Positions 19,452-28,331 of a stretch of DNA of 64,000 bases are shown here, in pieces (the stretch's first letter is position 1; each line of letters opens with the position of its first letter). The position numbers were made by a program, and so were the translations under genes. The stretch comes from Thiorhodovibrio litoralis (GTDB taxonomy: Bacteria; Pseudomonadota; Gammaproteobacteria; Chromatiales; Chromatiaceae). The stretch covers positions 3,644,501 to 3,708,500 of the forward strand of contig NZ_CP121473.1 in the NCBI RefSeq assembly GCF_033954455.1. Reading direction: 5' to 3'. A model generated the notes under the pieces. It searched no databases. It saw nothing but the letters and a program-made list of their open reading frames with translations, and had not been told where the DNA came from.

Positions 19452-21371
19452 GTGCCTGACCGAAAACTCGATTTTTTGACAATCCCTTGCCGGAGCCAGC
19501 AGCAGAAAGCACGGTTGGTCTACGACTTTTCTTTGCTGGCAGCGGCGCGGACGCGCTTATTGCGAATAATTCGCATAAAGGTCAAGCTCCAGACAGACAA
19601 CCCCTTGGGACCGCTTGGCAGCGCCCCGCGGAATCGCTTCAGGCGGCGCGTTTTAGGCGCTCGCGTTTGCGTCGCTGGCGCTCAGCTTCCGCATCGCGGG
19701 CAATCAGGACGGCCCCAAGGCGATGGATGTTGCGCCCCAGCACCGCAAGAGCGACATAGCGCTCGAAGCCCTCTTCGCCATGGTCGGGACAGCGATCAAG
19801 ACCATGGGCTTCCAAGGCGTTGATCGCCGATTCGACCGCCGAGTGCTGGCGTTTGCGCCGGCGGAATTCGGGATCCTGTTCGCGTTCAAGCTCGGCGGCG
19901 TTGCACTTGCCTTTCTTGGGCAACACCGGGAAGTCGATGACCTCGGCGAGCTGCTTTTGGTTGCTGGGACTGTGGAAGCCTTTGTCGAAACTGAGGCTTT
20001 TGATGCGCGGGTAGCAGGCGCTCAAACGGGTGGCGATGGGCACCGCGACTTGATCGTCGGTTTCGCCGAACATCACCCGATGGTGAAGGATAAAGCCGAA
20101 CTGATCCTCGCTGATGGCCACACGCACGCCGAGCTCCACCGGGGTGCCGGCCTTGCCTTTAGCGATCCATTCGGTATGGGGCTCAAAGATGGAGAAGACT
20201 TTCTCCTCATGAGGAATGCGCTCGCCCTGCAGGACGCGACGCTCGATCTGGTCAATGAGCAGCTCGGCATAGGCGATGCAGTCATCGAGCAGGGTGAATT
20301 GTTCAGCCGGGACATGGCAAAACACCGCGAGCTTGTAGCGGGTGTCCTTGGCGCGCGCGAGGAACTGCTCGGCCTGCTCGAGATACGCACGATAGGCGGC
20401 GTGAATGTCCTCCAGACGCGCGGCGCGCTTGGCTTCATCCTTGGAGGTGGAGCGCTTGAGTTGCTGCAGGCGCCGATATAGCTTTCTCAGACAACGGATG
20501 TTGTAGGCGCTTTGGCGCCAGTCGGTGAGGCCATGGTCTTGGCACAACGATGCCGAGATCTCGATGGCCTTGCGCACGGCGTCCAGCAGCAGATTGATGT
20601 CGGTGGGGAAATGTACGTTGGTCTCGACGACAACGGAGTCGCAGCGCGCTTCCAGCGGGGCGTCAGGATGGGGTTTGACTAAATCATGCCCAGCCTTGAC
20701 CACCACGGCATTGATGCGCTCAAGCACTTCCGGGGTGAACAGGCGCAGGTTGTCTTTGATGGTCTGAAGGCCGTAGCGATACTCATCGGCCCAGTCGCTG
20801 TGCCCCAGCATCTGGCGCACCAGGCGGTGCTGGTTGGCCAGTTCCTGCGCCCGGTCGAAGTCAGCATTCAAGCCCAGGCGCAAGGTGCCCAGCACCAGAA
20901 TGCGCCACTGTGACATGCCAGGACGCCCGGTATCGGCGCTGACGAATTCTTCCCCGTCGGCGCGCACTGGCAGCACATCGGCGAGGATGGCAAAGACCTC
21001 TTCGCGCAGCGCCTCGGTGGTGTAGATGTGTTGCAGGCCCCGAAGCAGCCGGGGGATGTCGTCGCGGGAGAAGCAGTCGAACTCAATGGCGGCGATGTCA
21101 CACTCGCCAAGTTGCATCTGGGCACGGATGATGTCGCGCATGGGAGAAGCTGGAATGAACGAAGTTTGGATTGAACAAGCCCGATGCGCGGAAGGTCCTT
21201 GATCCGGCGCTTTCCGATAGTTGCTGAATGTTCAGTGGGTTACAGGATTCCTGGGAGCGTCTTCCGCACAATCTTGAGACGGGGCGATCACGAAATCCAC
21301 TAAACTTTGGCAATGCCTCTGTATTCTAACGCATTGTCTTTTCAGTTGAAAATCACTTTTCGGCCAGGCAC
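19452..21371 (-). mobile_element. ISNCY-like insertion sequence, 1,920 bp, with 6-bp target duplication
   Basis: The ends are GTGCCTGACCGAAAA (from 19452) and, on the opposite strand, GTGCCTGGCCGAAAA (from 21371). They are flanked by the direct repeat TATGTA at 19446-19451 and 21372-21377. Removing the element and one TATGTA rejoins the HD gene in frame (IPY-INHL). The termini, length and insertion site are therefore well defined. Confidence 0.9.
19639..21141 (-). CDS. ISNCY-family transposase
   Basis: A 500-residue transposase. Recognisable blocks are REEVFAILADVLPVRADGEE-like sequence near residue 45, GRPGMSQWRILVLGTLRLGLN, CDSVVVETNVHFPTDINLLLDA (first Asp/Glu region), GTPVELGVRVAI and SFDKGFHSPSNQ, with an Arg/Lys-rich C-terminus. 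Frame intact. Family assignment rests on these blocks from memory; the DDE residues cannot be fixed without an alignment. Confidence 0.82.
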   Translation of the reverse strand: MRDIIRAQMQLGECDIAAIEFDCFSRDDIPRLLRGLQHIYTTEALREEVFAILADVLPVRADGEEFVSADTGRPGMSQWRILVLGTLRLGLNADFDRAQELANQHRLVRQMLGHSDWADEYRYGLQTIKDNLRLFTPEVLERINAVVVKAGHDLVKPHPDAPLEARCDSVVVETNVHFPTDINLLLDAVRKAIEISASLCQDHGLTDWRQSAYNIRCLRKLYRRLQQLKRSTSKDEAKRAARLEDIHAAYRAYLEQAEQFLARAKDTRYKLAVFCHVPAEQFTLLDDCIAYAELLIDQIERRVLQGERIPHEEKVFSIFEPHTEWIAKGKAGTPVELGVRVAISEDQFGFILHHRVMFGETDDQVAVPIATRLSACYPRIKSLSFDKGFHSPSNQKQLAEVIDFPVLPKKGKCNAAELEREQDPEFRRRKRQHSAVESAINALEAHGLDRCPDHGEEGFERYVALAVLGRNIHRLGAVLIARDAEAERQRRKRERLKRAA

Positions 21372-21479
21372 TATGTAAGGAATGTCGCTTCCTGGCAATT
21401 TCTGACCATTGTGAATTTTGGAAGCAAAATTCCAGGCTTTCAGATATTTATCCTGGTTCCAAATATTCATTTTTCTCAT
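21372..21479 (-). pseudogene. HD-domain alarmone hydrolase-like gene, 5' part
   Basis: Translation from ATG 21479 gives MRKMNIWNQDKYLKAWNFAS then KIHNGQKLPGSDIPYI, the N-terminal helix and the YINH-type motif of RelA/SpoT-like HD hydrolases. It then runs into the ISNCY-like element. The coding continues at 19451. Just upstream on the minus strand is GTTAGGACGTGAAAAC, which looks like the start of an integron cassette (GTTRRR followed closely by ATG). Confidence 0.8.
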
Positions 21480-21643
21480 GTTTTCACGTCCTAACAGCTA
21501 ACTAGAAGAATCTCGGTCCACCTTCTTCTTTGAGCCTTCGGGAGTTTACCCATCCTTGTTCGAGAAAACCTGAGTCTCCGCGCCCAAACGAAGCCAGCAG
21601 GTCGATGCGTCGCCCGTCTCAGCCAGGTCGCTGCCCTTTTCCC
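21480..21643. other. Cassette leader region
   Basis: On the minus strand GTTAGCTGTTAGGACG at about 21488-21503 marks the presumed 5' boundary of the HD cassette. Beyond it, to 21643, I see no attC stem, no attI site and no gene. Confidence 0.3.
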
Positions 21644-21850
21644 TCACGCCGACTGGCTGAAGACTTCGCGGAATGGCCCAAGTGTGGTCCGCTCCGGTGA
21701 CCAGTCAGTGATGGCAAAGACCACCTGGTCGAAGGCGCGGGGAAAGGCTTGCTCCAGATGCGTGCGGAAGGACTGGGCGGTGCGTCGCGGGTCATTGCCG
21801 AAAGCGCCGCAGCCCCAGGCGCCCAGCACCAGGGCATCCGGGTTTTGCAT
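21644..21850 (-). pseudogene. TIGR02452/DUF2263 (microbial PARG-like) protein, C-terminal fragment
   Basis: The 68-residue fragment begins at the family block NPDALVLGAWGCGAFGNDP, followed by VFAITDW. The family is related to bacterial poly(ADP-ribose) glycohydrolases and is usually about 270 residues. The N-terminal catalytic part is absent; the IS110 element starts just upstream at about 21851. A dead remnant. Confidence 0.7.
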
Positions 21851-22007
21851 GCTTGTTTAGCCGTTTCCGGCACTGACGCACTTGGCATCTCACCTCCATC
21901 GGTTTGGCCTTCTCGGATCAACCTTCCTGATAATCCTCTAGCCGCCTCCTGAATCCGGTGGTACACGTTGGTTTCGACCGACCAACCCACCCGACCAGGA
22001 GACGACG

Positions 22008-23021
22008 ATGACACTGTATTGCGGAATCGACCTGCATGCGAACAACAGCGTACTGGCCATCCTTGATGAGCACGATCAGGTGCACTTTGAAAAACGCCTG
22101 CCCAACGACCTTGGCATCCTTGTTGGCGCGCTGGAGCCCTTCCGGGAGGCACTGGCGGGATGCGTGGTGGAATCCACCTACAACTGGTACTGGCTCGTGG
22201 ATGGGTTGATGGAGGCCGGCTTTCGGGTCCATCTGGCGCATACCGGCGGTATCGTCCAGTATGCTGGGCTTAAGCACACCAATGACGAAAGCGATGCGCG
22301 CCATCTGGCGCATCTGTTGCGCTTGGGCATCTTGGCGGAAGGTTACATCATGCCCAAGGAGCCACGAGCACTGCGAGATTTGCTGCGCCGGCGCATGTTG
22401 TTGGTGCACCAGCGCACCCTCAACCTGTTGAGCTTGCAAAGCCTGATCACGCGCCACACCGGCGAACGCTTGTCGGCGAATCAGATCAAGACCTTGGATG
22501 TCGACACCTACCGCGATCGCTTGCCCGAGCCCATTGTCGTTGGTGCACTTGTCACGGCCCAGAGCATGCGCGTGCTCGATCATCTGATCGACCTGCTTGA
22601 GCAGGATGTCCACCGGCGCTTGCATGACCAAGAGGACTTTCGGCTGCTGACCACCATTCCCGGGGTCGGCAAAATCCTCGGCGCGACCATCGCCTTGGAG
22701 ACGGGCACGATCAAACGCTTTCCCGGCCCCGGACAATACGCCTCCTATGCGCGCTGCACCAATACCCAGAAAATCAGCAATGGCAAGACCAAGGGCCGGG
22801 GCAACAAAAAGAACGGCAACAAGTATCTCGCTTGGGCGTTCATGGAGGCCGCCCACCATGCGGCCATTTGGAGCCCACGGATCAAACAGTTCTACCACAA
22901 GCGTCGGGCCAAGCGGCATATCCTGGTGGCCAAGAAGACGGTGGCCAACAAGCTCGCTCGGGCCTGCTATCACATGTTGAGCAAACAGGAGGCGTTCGAC
23001 GTGACACGCGCGTTTGGATAA
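22008..23021 (+). CDS. IS110-family transposase (DEDD recombinase)
   Basis: A 337-residue protein with the N-terminal RuvC-like DEDD domain (CGIDLHANNSV, Asp8; VESTYNWYWLVDGL; DESDARHLAHLL) and the C-terminal transposase_20 domain (TTIPGVGKILGATIALETG) with the serine-region FPGPGQYASYARC. The ATG at 22008 has AGGAG eight bases upstream. The spacer upstream (about 21851-22007) contains GTTGGT-N8-ACCAAC just before the ribosome site. IS110 elements carry a non-coding bridge RNA next to the gene; either flank here could encode it. Confidence 0.92.
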   Translation: MTLYCGIDLHANNSVLAILDEHDQVHFEKRLPNDLGILVGALEPFREALAGCVVESTYNWYWLVDGLMEAGFRVHLAHTGGIVQYAGLKHTNDESDARHLAHLLRLGILAEGYIMPKEPRALRDLLRRRMLLVHQRTLNLLSLQSLITRHTGERLSANQIKTLDVDTYRDRLPEPIVVGALVTAQSMRVLDHLIDLLEQDVHRRLHDQEDFRLLTTIPGVGKILGATIALETGTIKRFPGPGQYASYARCTNTQKISNGKTKGRGNKKNGNKYLAWAFMEAAHHAAIWSPRIKQFYHKRRAKRHILVAKKTVANKLARACYHMLSKQEAFDVTRAFG

Positions 23022-23383
23022 GTTTCGGCCGTGAGCGATGGCGGGAAAGGGGTTGGCGTACAGCCCGGAACGCCTGATTGCTGCGCTCACGGCCACCTGA
23101 GTTCACGACCGAGTTGACTGAAACGCCTGCCACATGAGCCCTAACGAGGTTGGCATCCGTCTTGGATAGCCCGGGTTCTGTACAAATGAACTGGCCATGT
23201 GTCGGCACTGTGGGTTTTCTGGAGCAACAACGCTTGCTTGGGGCGGGCATGCAGTATCGCCACGCCTAGATCCTGATGGGTGACTGGTGCGTTTCATCTT
23301 CCATGAAACAGCACAACCATTGAAGACAACAGGTGCGTATCGGAGCTTGGTGGTTTTTTTTCATGGGCGAGTTGCTCAGAGTC
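23022..23383. other. Non-coding 3' flank of IS110 and unassigned spacer
   Basis: No gene is supportable. The first 100-200 bp probably belong to the IS110 element, whose ends I cannot fix. The inverted pair GCCGTGAGCG and CGCTCACGGC (23029-23038 and 23083-23092) frames a 44-bp segment directly after the transposase stop and could be an RNA stem. Confidence 0.35.
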
Positions 23384-25102
23384 TTACTCGACTGTTGACC
23401 CCGAGGCGGCTAATGAACGCCGCTTACAATCTTGCATACTTGAAGCTCCATTGGATTGCTCCGATGGTTTTTCCGGGGTGCCGTTGTCATCCGGGTCGCC
23501 GATGTTTGGATCGGGATCAACCCGAAAAACCACCAGGATTTCCTCATGGTAAATCTCGATACGCTTGACAAGCGCGCGAATGATGCCGCGCTTGGTCTCG
23601 AAATCCAGGCCGGTTAAACGTTCCTGAATCGCGGCGGCAAATTCCTCCAGCCGATTGATCACCAGAAACAGTTCGGCCTGGCCAGCATCTTGTTGGCGAG
23701 CTGTCTCAATCTGAATGTGAAGTTGCTCGAGTTTACTATTGAGCTGCGCCATTTTGGGGTCGAAGTCGCTTTTATCGATTAACCCCTCGGTATAGCTATC
23801 GATCAGCCGCGATTTCCCTTGTTTCAGGTGCTGGTGCTGTTTTTCCAGCACATCTGTATCGGTGTGCGACGCATGAGCCTGCTGCAGGCGATTGAGGCGC
23901 TGTTCATATTCCTGCTGCAAGCGCTCAGGCTGTTGTAACAACGCCAGGACTTGCTCCCACACCAGGTCATCGAGCCGGCTGGTGCGCACTTGCTTGTTGT
24001 CGCAAATACGCTCACCGCCAAAGCGATAGGCATCGGTGCCGACGCAGCGATAATAGGCATAGCATTGTCCACCTTTGGCCGCGCTTTTGCTGACAGGCTT
24101 GCCATAATACGCATAGCGGCAGTGCCCGCAAACGATGAGCCCTTGCAGGAGATGGCGCGCGCCGCGCCGGCGTTGTCGGGCGAGGCGGCGATTCTCCTCC
24201 AATTGCTCCCCCACGGCGAGAAACAGCGCTTCGCTGACCAACGGCGGGACCGGGATCTCGATCCAGTCCGCGCGCGGGGTGCGCACCACGGAAGTGGCTT
24301 TCTTGGGTGTCTCGGCGCTGTGACGGGCTGGGCGCACGCGCGGGCGGTGTGCCGTCGCTTGGGTCTTGCCGAAGGCGGCACGCCCCATATAGGCCGGATT
24401 CTGCAGCATTCCCCACACCACACTGCGATCCCAATGCGCTTTGCCGGTGGCGGTGGGAATGCCCTCGGCATCGAGCCGGCGAGTCACCTCGCCGATGCTC
24501 AGGCGCTCGACGCCAATCCAATGAAAGATTTGCCGCACGGTGGCGGCTTGGGACAGATCAATCACATACTGCGCCGGTGCGCCATCGAGCTGCTTGCGCT
24601 GATAGCGGTAGCCGTAAGGCGCGCCGCCAAGCACATTGACGCGCCCATGACGCGCGCCATGCAATTTCCCGCGACGGTTGCGCTCCATGATCTTCGCCCG
24701 TTCGTATTCGGCGATCATGCCTTGCATCTGTAATAACAGGTCTTCTTCCGGGCTGACACCGCCGGCATGATTGAGAAAGACAACGGTGACACCGGTTTGC
24801 TGGAACTCTTCCAGCAGCAGGGCCTGATGGGCGTATTTCCGCGCCAGGCGATCCGGGGCCAGCACATAGAGCCGATCAATCAGGCCCATGGCCGCGCGAT
24901 CGCGCAACCGCTCCAGTTGCGGGCGAATGAGGGTCGCGCCGCTGACACCGGCGTCGATGAAACACTGTTCCTCGGGAAGTTGTTCGCCATCACTGGCGAT
25001 GCGTGCTTTCAGCGCGGCAACCTGGCTGTCGATGGTGCCGGCCTTGGCCTGACGCTCGGAGGAGACACGGGCATAGAGGGCGACGTTCAGGGGCTGGCTC
25101 AT
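23384..25102 (-). CDS. Large serine recombinase
   Basis: A 572-residue site-specific recombinase: N-terminal resolvase domain with the catalytic Ser of YARVSSERQ (about Ser14), DRLARKYAHQ and GMIAEYERAKI; the recombinase domain (APYGYRY, GKAHWDRSVVWGMLQNPAYMG) at about 160-240; a zinc ribbon CGHCRYAYYGK with a later YYRC near 330; and a coiled coil at about 390-490. The C-terminal 40 residues are low-complexity. Its ATG overlaps the stop of the small ORF upstream (ATGA). Probably drives its own mobile element; attachment sites not identified. Confidence 0.9.
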   Translation of the reverse strand: MSQPLNVALYARVSSERQAKAGTIDSQVAALKARIASDGEQLPEEQCFIDAGVSGATLIRPQLERLRDRAAMGLIDRLYVLAPDRLARKYAHQALLLEEFQQTGVTVVFLNHAGGVSPEEDLLLQMQGMIAEYERAKIMERNRRGKLHGARHGRVNVLGGAPYGYRYQRKQLDGAPAQYVIDLSQAATVRQIFHWIGVERLSIGEVTRRLDAEGIPTATGKAHWDRSVVWGMLQNPAYMGRAAFGKTQATAHRPRVRPARHSAETPKKATSVVRTPRADWIEIPVPPLVSEALFLAVGEQLEENRRLARQRRRGARHLLQGLIVCGHCRYAYYGKPVSKSAAKGGQCYAYYRCVGTDAYRFGGERICDNKQVRTSRLDDLVWEQVLALLQQPERLQQEYEQRLNRLQQAHASHTDTDVLEKQHQHLKQGKSRLIDSYTEGLIDKSDFDPKMAQLNSKLEQLHIQIETARQQDAGQAELFLVINRLEEFAAAIQERLTGLDFETKRGIIRALVKRIEIYHEEILVVFRVDPDPNIGDPDDNGTPEKPSEQSNGASSMQDCKRRSLAASGSTVE

Positions 25103-25284
25103 CGCGCACCTCGGCGCTGTTTGCGCTGTGGTAGAGCGGTCTTTGCCGCAGCAGGAGCCGTTTCGATTGGGCGTGATTCCGTCGGCTTGAGCTGGGCGTA
25201 GATCTCGCTCAAGCGTTCGGCTGAAAACCGGTTCGGTTCAAAGGCAATGCGCACCGACAACGCCCGCTGTGGTCGCTTCATCAC
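25099..25284 (-). CDS. Small basic protein coupled to the serine recombinase
   Basis: A 61-residue ORF that overlaps the recombinase start by 4 bp (ATGA), which suggests translational coupling. Sequence: MKRPQRALSVRIAFEPNRF, then SAERLSEIYAQL and a basic tail. It could be a small DNA-binding accessory factor. I do not recognise a family. Confidence 0.5.
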   Translation of the reverse strand: MMKRPQRALSVRIAFEPNRFSAERLSEIYAQLKPTESRPIETAPAAAKTALPQRKQRRGAR

Positions 25285-25694
25285 TGAGCCTCCCGCGTCG
25301 TGGGGACGTCAATGACCAGCCGAATCTCGGCATCCACCGTCCCCTGAAAGCCCCACGAGAGACAGGCTCGCGCGACCCGTAGGCCCCATTGTACGCGGGA
25401 GTTTGCTACGTTGTTGGTGGCGTTTGGGTGCTCCCCTTCGCTCACCGCAGTTTTGCTCTCCGCGCCTCTCGTCTGCCCCAGTTTACCCCTCGGCAGGGAA
25501 TCCTCCCCAGTTCTTCGGATGCGCCGCCTCCACCGCATCGGCCCTAGGGTGCCCGCTGACAAACCTGCACTACTATGAGGGCTCTGACTCCTGTCAGCGC
25601 TCACCGGCGCCGACAGGTCTCCCCGCTTCTCTCGCTTCACCTTCTTGTCGTTCAGCCCCCAACCACGTGATATCGCCCTGAAATCGCTTTCCAC
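25281..25694 (-). other. Uncertain ORF upstream of the recombinase unit
   Basis: This frame ends with a 4-bp ATGA overlap with the 61-residue ORF, the same style of coupling as the next pair. The last 40 residues (VARACLSWGFQGTVDAEIRL) could be a real short protein. The first 90 or so residues overlap sequence that looks like the non-coding end of an IS91-type element, so the full ORF is probably not a gene. Confidence 0.25.
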
Positions 25695-26096
25695 GCCGTT
25701 CGCAGCGTTCCAGGTGGGTTTCAGACTTCGCCGTCTCCGTGCAGGCTCGTCGCCATATCCCGCCGAATCGGGTTCGTTATCCTACGGACTGACCTTTCGC
25801 CTCCGGTTGCTCCCCACCCCGCCTCACGGCGACGCAGTTTCCTTTGGCTACGGAGTCTCGGCATACTCCGACACGGACTTTCACCGTGCTGATGAAGCGC
25901 CTTTGCGGGCGCACACGGAGCCGCTTCGCAGAGACCCCGGCGGCGAGTCCCGGCTTAAAATATCACCTCACGCCCTCGCGTTGGAGGGGTTGTCTGTCAA
26001 CAACCATGAGGTGATACCCACATGTCAACAACCTGTCAGGAGCAGTTCACGCGCCAGTACGCGGCGCATCTCAAGCAGTTGCGACTCAAGGGCAGA
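25695..26096 (+). mobile_element. Left-end remnant of an IS91-like element with integrase N-terminus
   Basis: The ORF from ATG 26022 begins MSTTCQEQFTRQYAAHLKQL then RLKG, which resembles the N-terminal SAM-like domain of tyrosine recombinases that accompany IS91-type transposases. Homology ends after about 24 residues at 26093, where decayed dinB begins. The preceding 300 bp has no gene; it contains an inverted pair, CACCTCAC... against ATGAGGTGAT, near 25968-26015. No transposase remains. Confidence 0.45.
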
Positions 26097-26113
26097 TGTA
26101 GTTCGCTGATCGC

Positions 26114-27093
26114 TTACGGATCTCCGGCGAGTGGGTTGAATGCCGGTCCGCGCTGAATGGCCTCGGCACCGAAACGGTGGCGGATGGCGTCGAGTGTCTC
26201 TGTCAAGGTGTTTTCCGCTGGATTTGGTCTAGCATCGGCCGTCTCGAACAGATCAAGCTGCGCAGAGCTGCTGGTTTGCGACCAGCCGGACAGTCCCACG
26301 CCGATTAGGCGCACGGGACGGCCAGCCCAGGTGGCTTCAGCGGCAAGCATTGACCGGGCGACGCGAAACACATCTTGCTCGTCCGCCGTCGGCACCTTCA
26401 GGGAATGCGAGCGGGTATGGGTCTCGAATGGGAAGAAACGCATCTTCAAGGTCACCACCCGCCCAAAGTGACCCGTCTGCCGCGCTGTCCAAGCGACCTC
26501 GCGCGCGGCCCAGTGCTAATGTCGCTTCCAGCACTTGGGGATCAGTCACATCCTCGGGAAAGGTTGTTTCCTTAGAAATAGACTGGCGCGGCCGGTCGGG
26601 ATGAATCTGGTCGTCGGCGATTCCGCGTGCCTGACATTAGCACTGAGTGCCAGCACGCGCGCCGAGCTGACGGCGCAGGGTCTCGAGCGAGAGTTGGCGC
26701 ACATCGCCGATCGTTCTGACACCCATACGCGCCAGCCGGGGCGCGGTCTTGGGGCCGATGCCACGCAAGGCATCAAAGGGCATGGGGGCGAGAAACGCGT
26801 CCACCTGATCATCGAGCACTACAGTCAAGCCATCCGGCTTGCGACAGTCGGAAGCCAGCTTGGCGATGAGCCGGTTCGGTCCGATGCCGACCGAGGCGCC
26901 GCACCGCTTGCGCGATGGGCATGGCCGAATGCACGCCGAACCGACGTGCTTCGTAGGAACAGGTCGCGACCACGCCGCGCCGACCGGGCTGGGCGCCGAC
27001 CACCACCGGGCGAGCGCGCCACTCGGGATGGTCGCGTTGCTCGATGGCCGCGAAGAAGGCATCGAGATCGACATGCAGGATCAGGCGCGACAT
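26114..27093 (-). pseudogene. dinB: Decayed DNA polymerase IV (Y-family)
   Basis: The start at 27093 reads [20 protein letters not shown] with the catalytic DxD-like N-terminus, then [20 protein letters not shown]. About 80 residues that should carry the SLDEAYLD catalytic motif are absent. The next segment, in another frame, resumes at [20 protein letters not shown] and the helix-hairpin-helix GIGPKTAPRLARMG. The little finger is in a third frame (VTLKMRFFPFETHTRSHSL, VRLIGVGLSGW, then QLDLFE). One internal deletion and at least two frameshifts make this a pseudogene. Confidence 0.9.
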
Positions 27094-27192
27094 CGGGCGG
27101 TTGGTCTCTGGTGTTTGGCTGAGCGTTGCGGAGCAAACCATTGGCCTGGCAACTGGAACGACGTTGCCCGCCAGCACCCGTTTCCGAGGAAA

Positions 27193-27747
27193 TTACCAAT
27201 GCCCGGTGCCTGGCTCGCCTTTGAATGGACCCACGACATCGTCGGTGATCCAGCCGCCGTAATAGCCGCCAGCCTGTGGTCGCACCCGTTCACTGCCGAC
27301 AACGCAGTCAAGCCGCGCCGGATAGCAGGAAAAATAGCCGGCGATGACGGCTGCGTCATCCCAGGCATGCGGATAGCGCCAGAGCGCATCGCGGATCAGG
27401 CCCTTGGGGCCTTTGATGTGAAAATACTCAGCCTCGCCTTTCCATTCGCACAGGGTGCGGCGATCAGAGGGCTCCAGCAACGACTGATCGACGGCTTCTG
27501 GCGGCAGGTAGAAACTCGGTGGGCTGCCGGTCTCCAGGGCGCGAATGGCGGATTCGGTGGCAGCAATGCGCAGATCGCCGGCAACAACAGCCACTGGCCG
27601 ATGATCGTGCTGATAGGTTGGTGGGCGCGGGTAATCCCAAACGGATTCTTGATCTGGCCCCGGACTCTGTGCGAAGAGTGGTCGAGTCTGGCCGCGGTAC
27701 TGCCAGGCTTCTCGGGCCGCTTGGAGGTTGGGTCGGTTGCTAGGCAT
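27193..27747 (-). CDS. DUF427 domain-containing protein
   Basis: A 184-residue protein from ATG 27747 (MPSNRPNLQAAREAWQYRG). The DUF427 fold is indicated by GDLRIAATESAIRALETGSP, SFYLPPEAVDQSLLEPSD, the cysteine in TLCEWKGEAEYF, WRYPHAWDDAA and IAGYFSCYPARLDC. Members are small beta-barrel proteins of unknown function. It is divergent from the Nudix gene (120-bp shared promoter region). Intact. Confidence 0.85.
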   Translation of the reverse strand: MPSNRPNLQAAREAWQYRGQTRPLFAQSPGPDQESVWDYPRPPTYQHDHRPVAVVAGDLRIAATESAIRALETGSPPSFYLPPEAVDQSLLEPSDRRTLCEWKGEAEYFHIKGPKGLIRDALWRYPHAWDDAAVIAGYFSCYPARLDCVVGSERVRPQAGGYYGGWITDDVVGPFKGEPGTGHW

Positions 27748-27866
27748 GCTACGGAGAGTTTGCTCTAATTGGTGGCCCACTGCCTGCGGATATTGGGGGG
27801 ATTCTCTGAATGAGCAACACCGAGAGCGAGAAGACTGCACGACCCTGACCAAAGCTGAGGTTCGCG

Positions 27867-28331
27867 ATGGCTAAACCACAAACACCGCTCCTAACAGCGG
27901 ACATTATCATCGAACTGGCCGACCGGCCCCTCCGGCCCATCGTGCTGATTGAAAGGCGCTTCCCCCCGCCGGGCTGGGCCATACCCGGTGGTTTTGTCGA
28001 CATTGGCGAGCACATCGAAGCCGCAGCGGTGCGCGAAGCCTTTGAGGAAACGGCGTTGCGCGTGACACTGCGAGCGCTGCTGGGGCTTTACTCCGACCCA
28101 CAACGCGACCCGCGCGGCCATACCGCCAGCGCGGTCTATGTGGCAGAAGCGAGCGGTGAACCACGGGCGCAAGATGATGCGCGCAATCTGGCAATCTTCC
28201 CACCTGATGCGCTGCCCGCGCCGCTGGCATTCGATCATGCACAGATTCTCGAGGACTATCGGCGCTACCGGGAGACGGGCCAAATCAAACCGCTTTGGTC
28301 GCCGGACGTTCAAGTGTTGCCTGGTGCTTGA
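27867..28331 (+). CDS. Nudix hydrolase
   Basis: A 154-residue Nudix pyrophosphohydrolase. The Nudix box runs from Gly42 to Leu64: G-x5-E48-x7-R56-E57-x2-E60-E61, with Ala63 in place of the usual Gly. The substrate may be a nucleoside diphosphate derivative, but it cannot be read from the sequence. The stop overlaps the ATG of the ankyrin fragment by one base (TGATG). Confidence 0.9.
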   Translation: MAKPQTPLLTADIIIELADRPLRPIVLIERRFPPPGWAIPGGFVDIGEHIEAAAVREAFEETALRVTLRALLGLYSDPQRDPRGHTASAVYVAEASGEPRAQDDARNLAIFPPDALPAPLAFDHAQILEDYRRYRETGQIKPLWSPDVQVLPGA

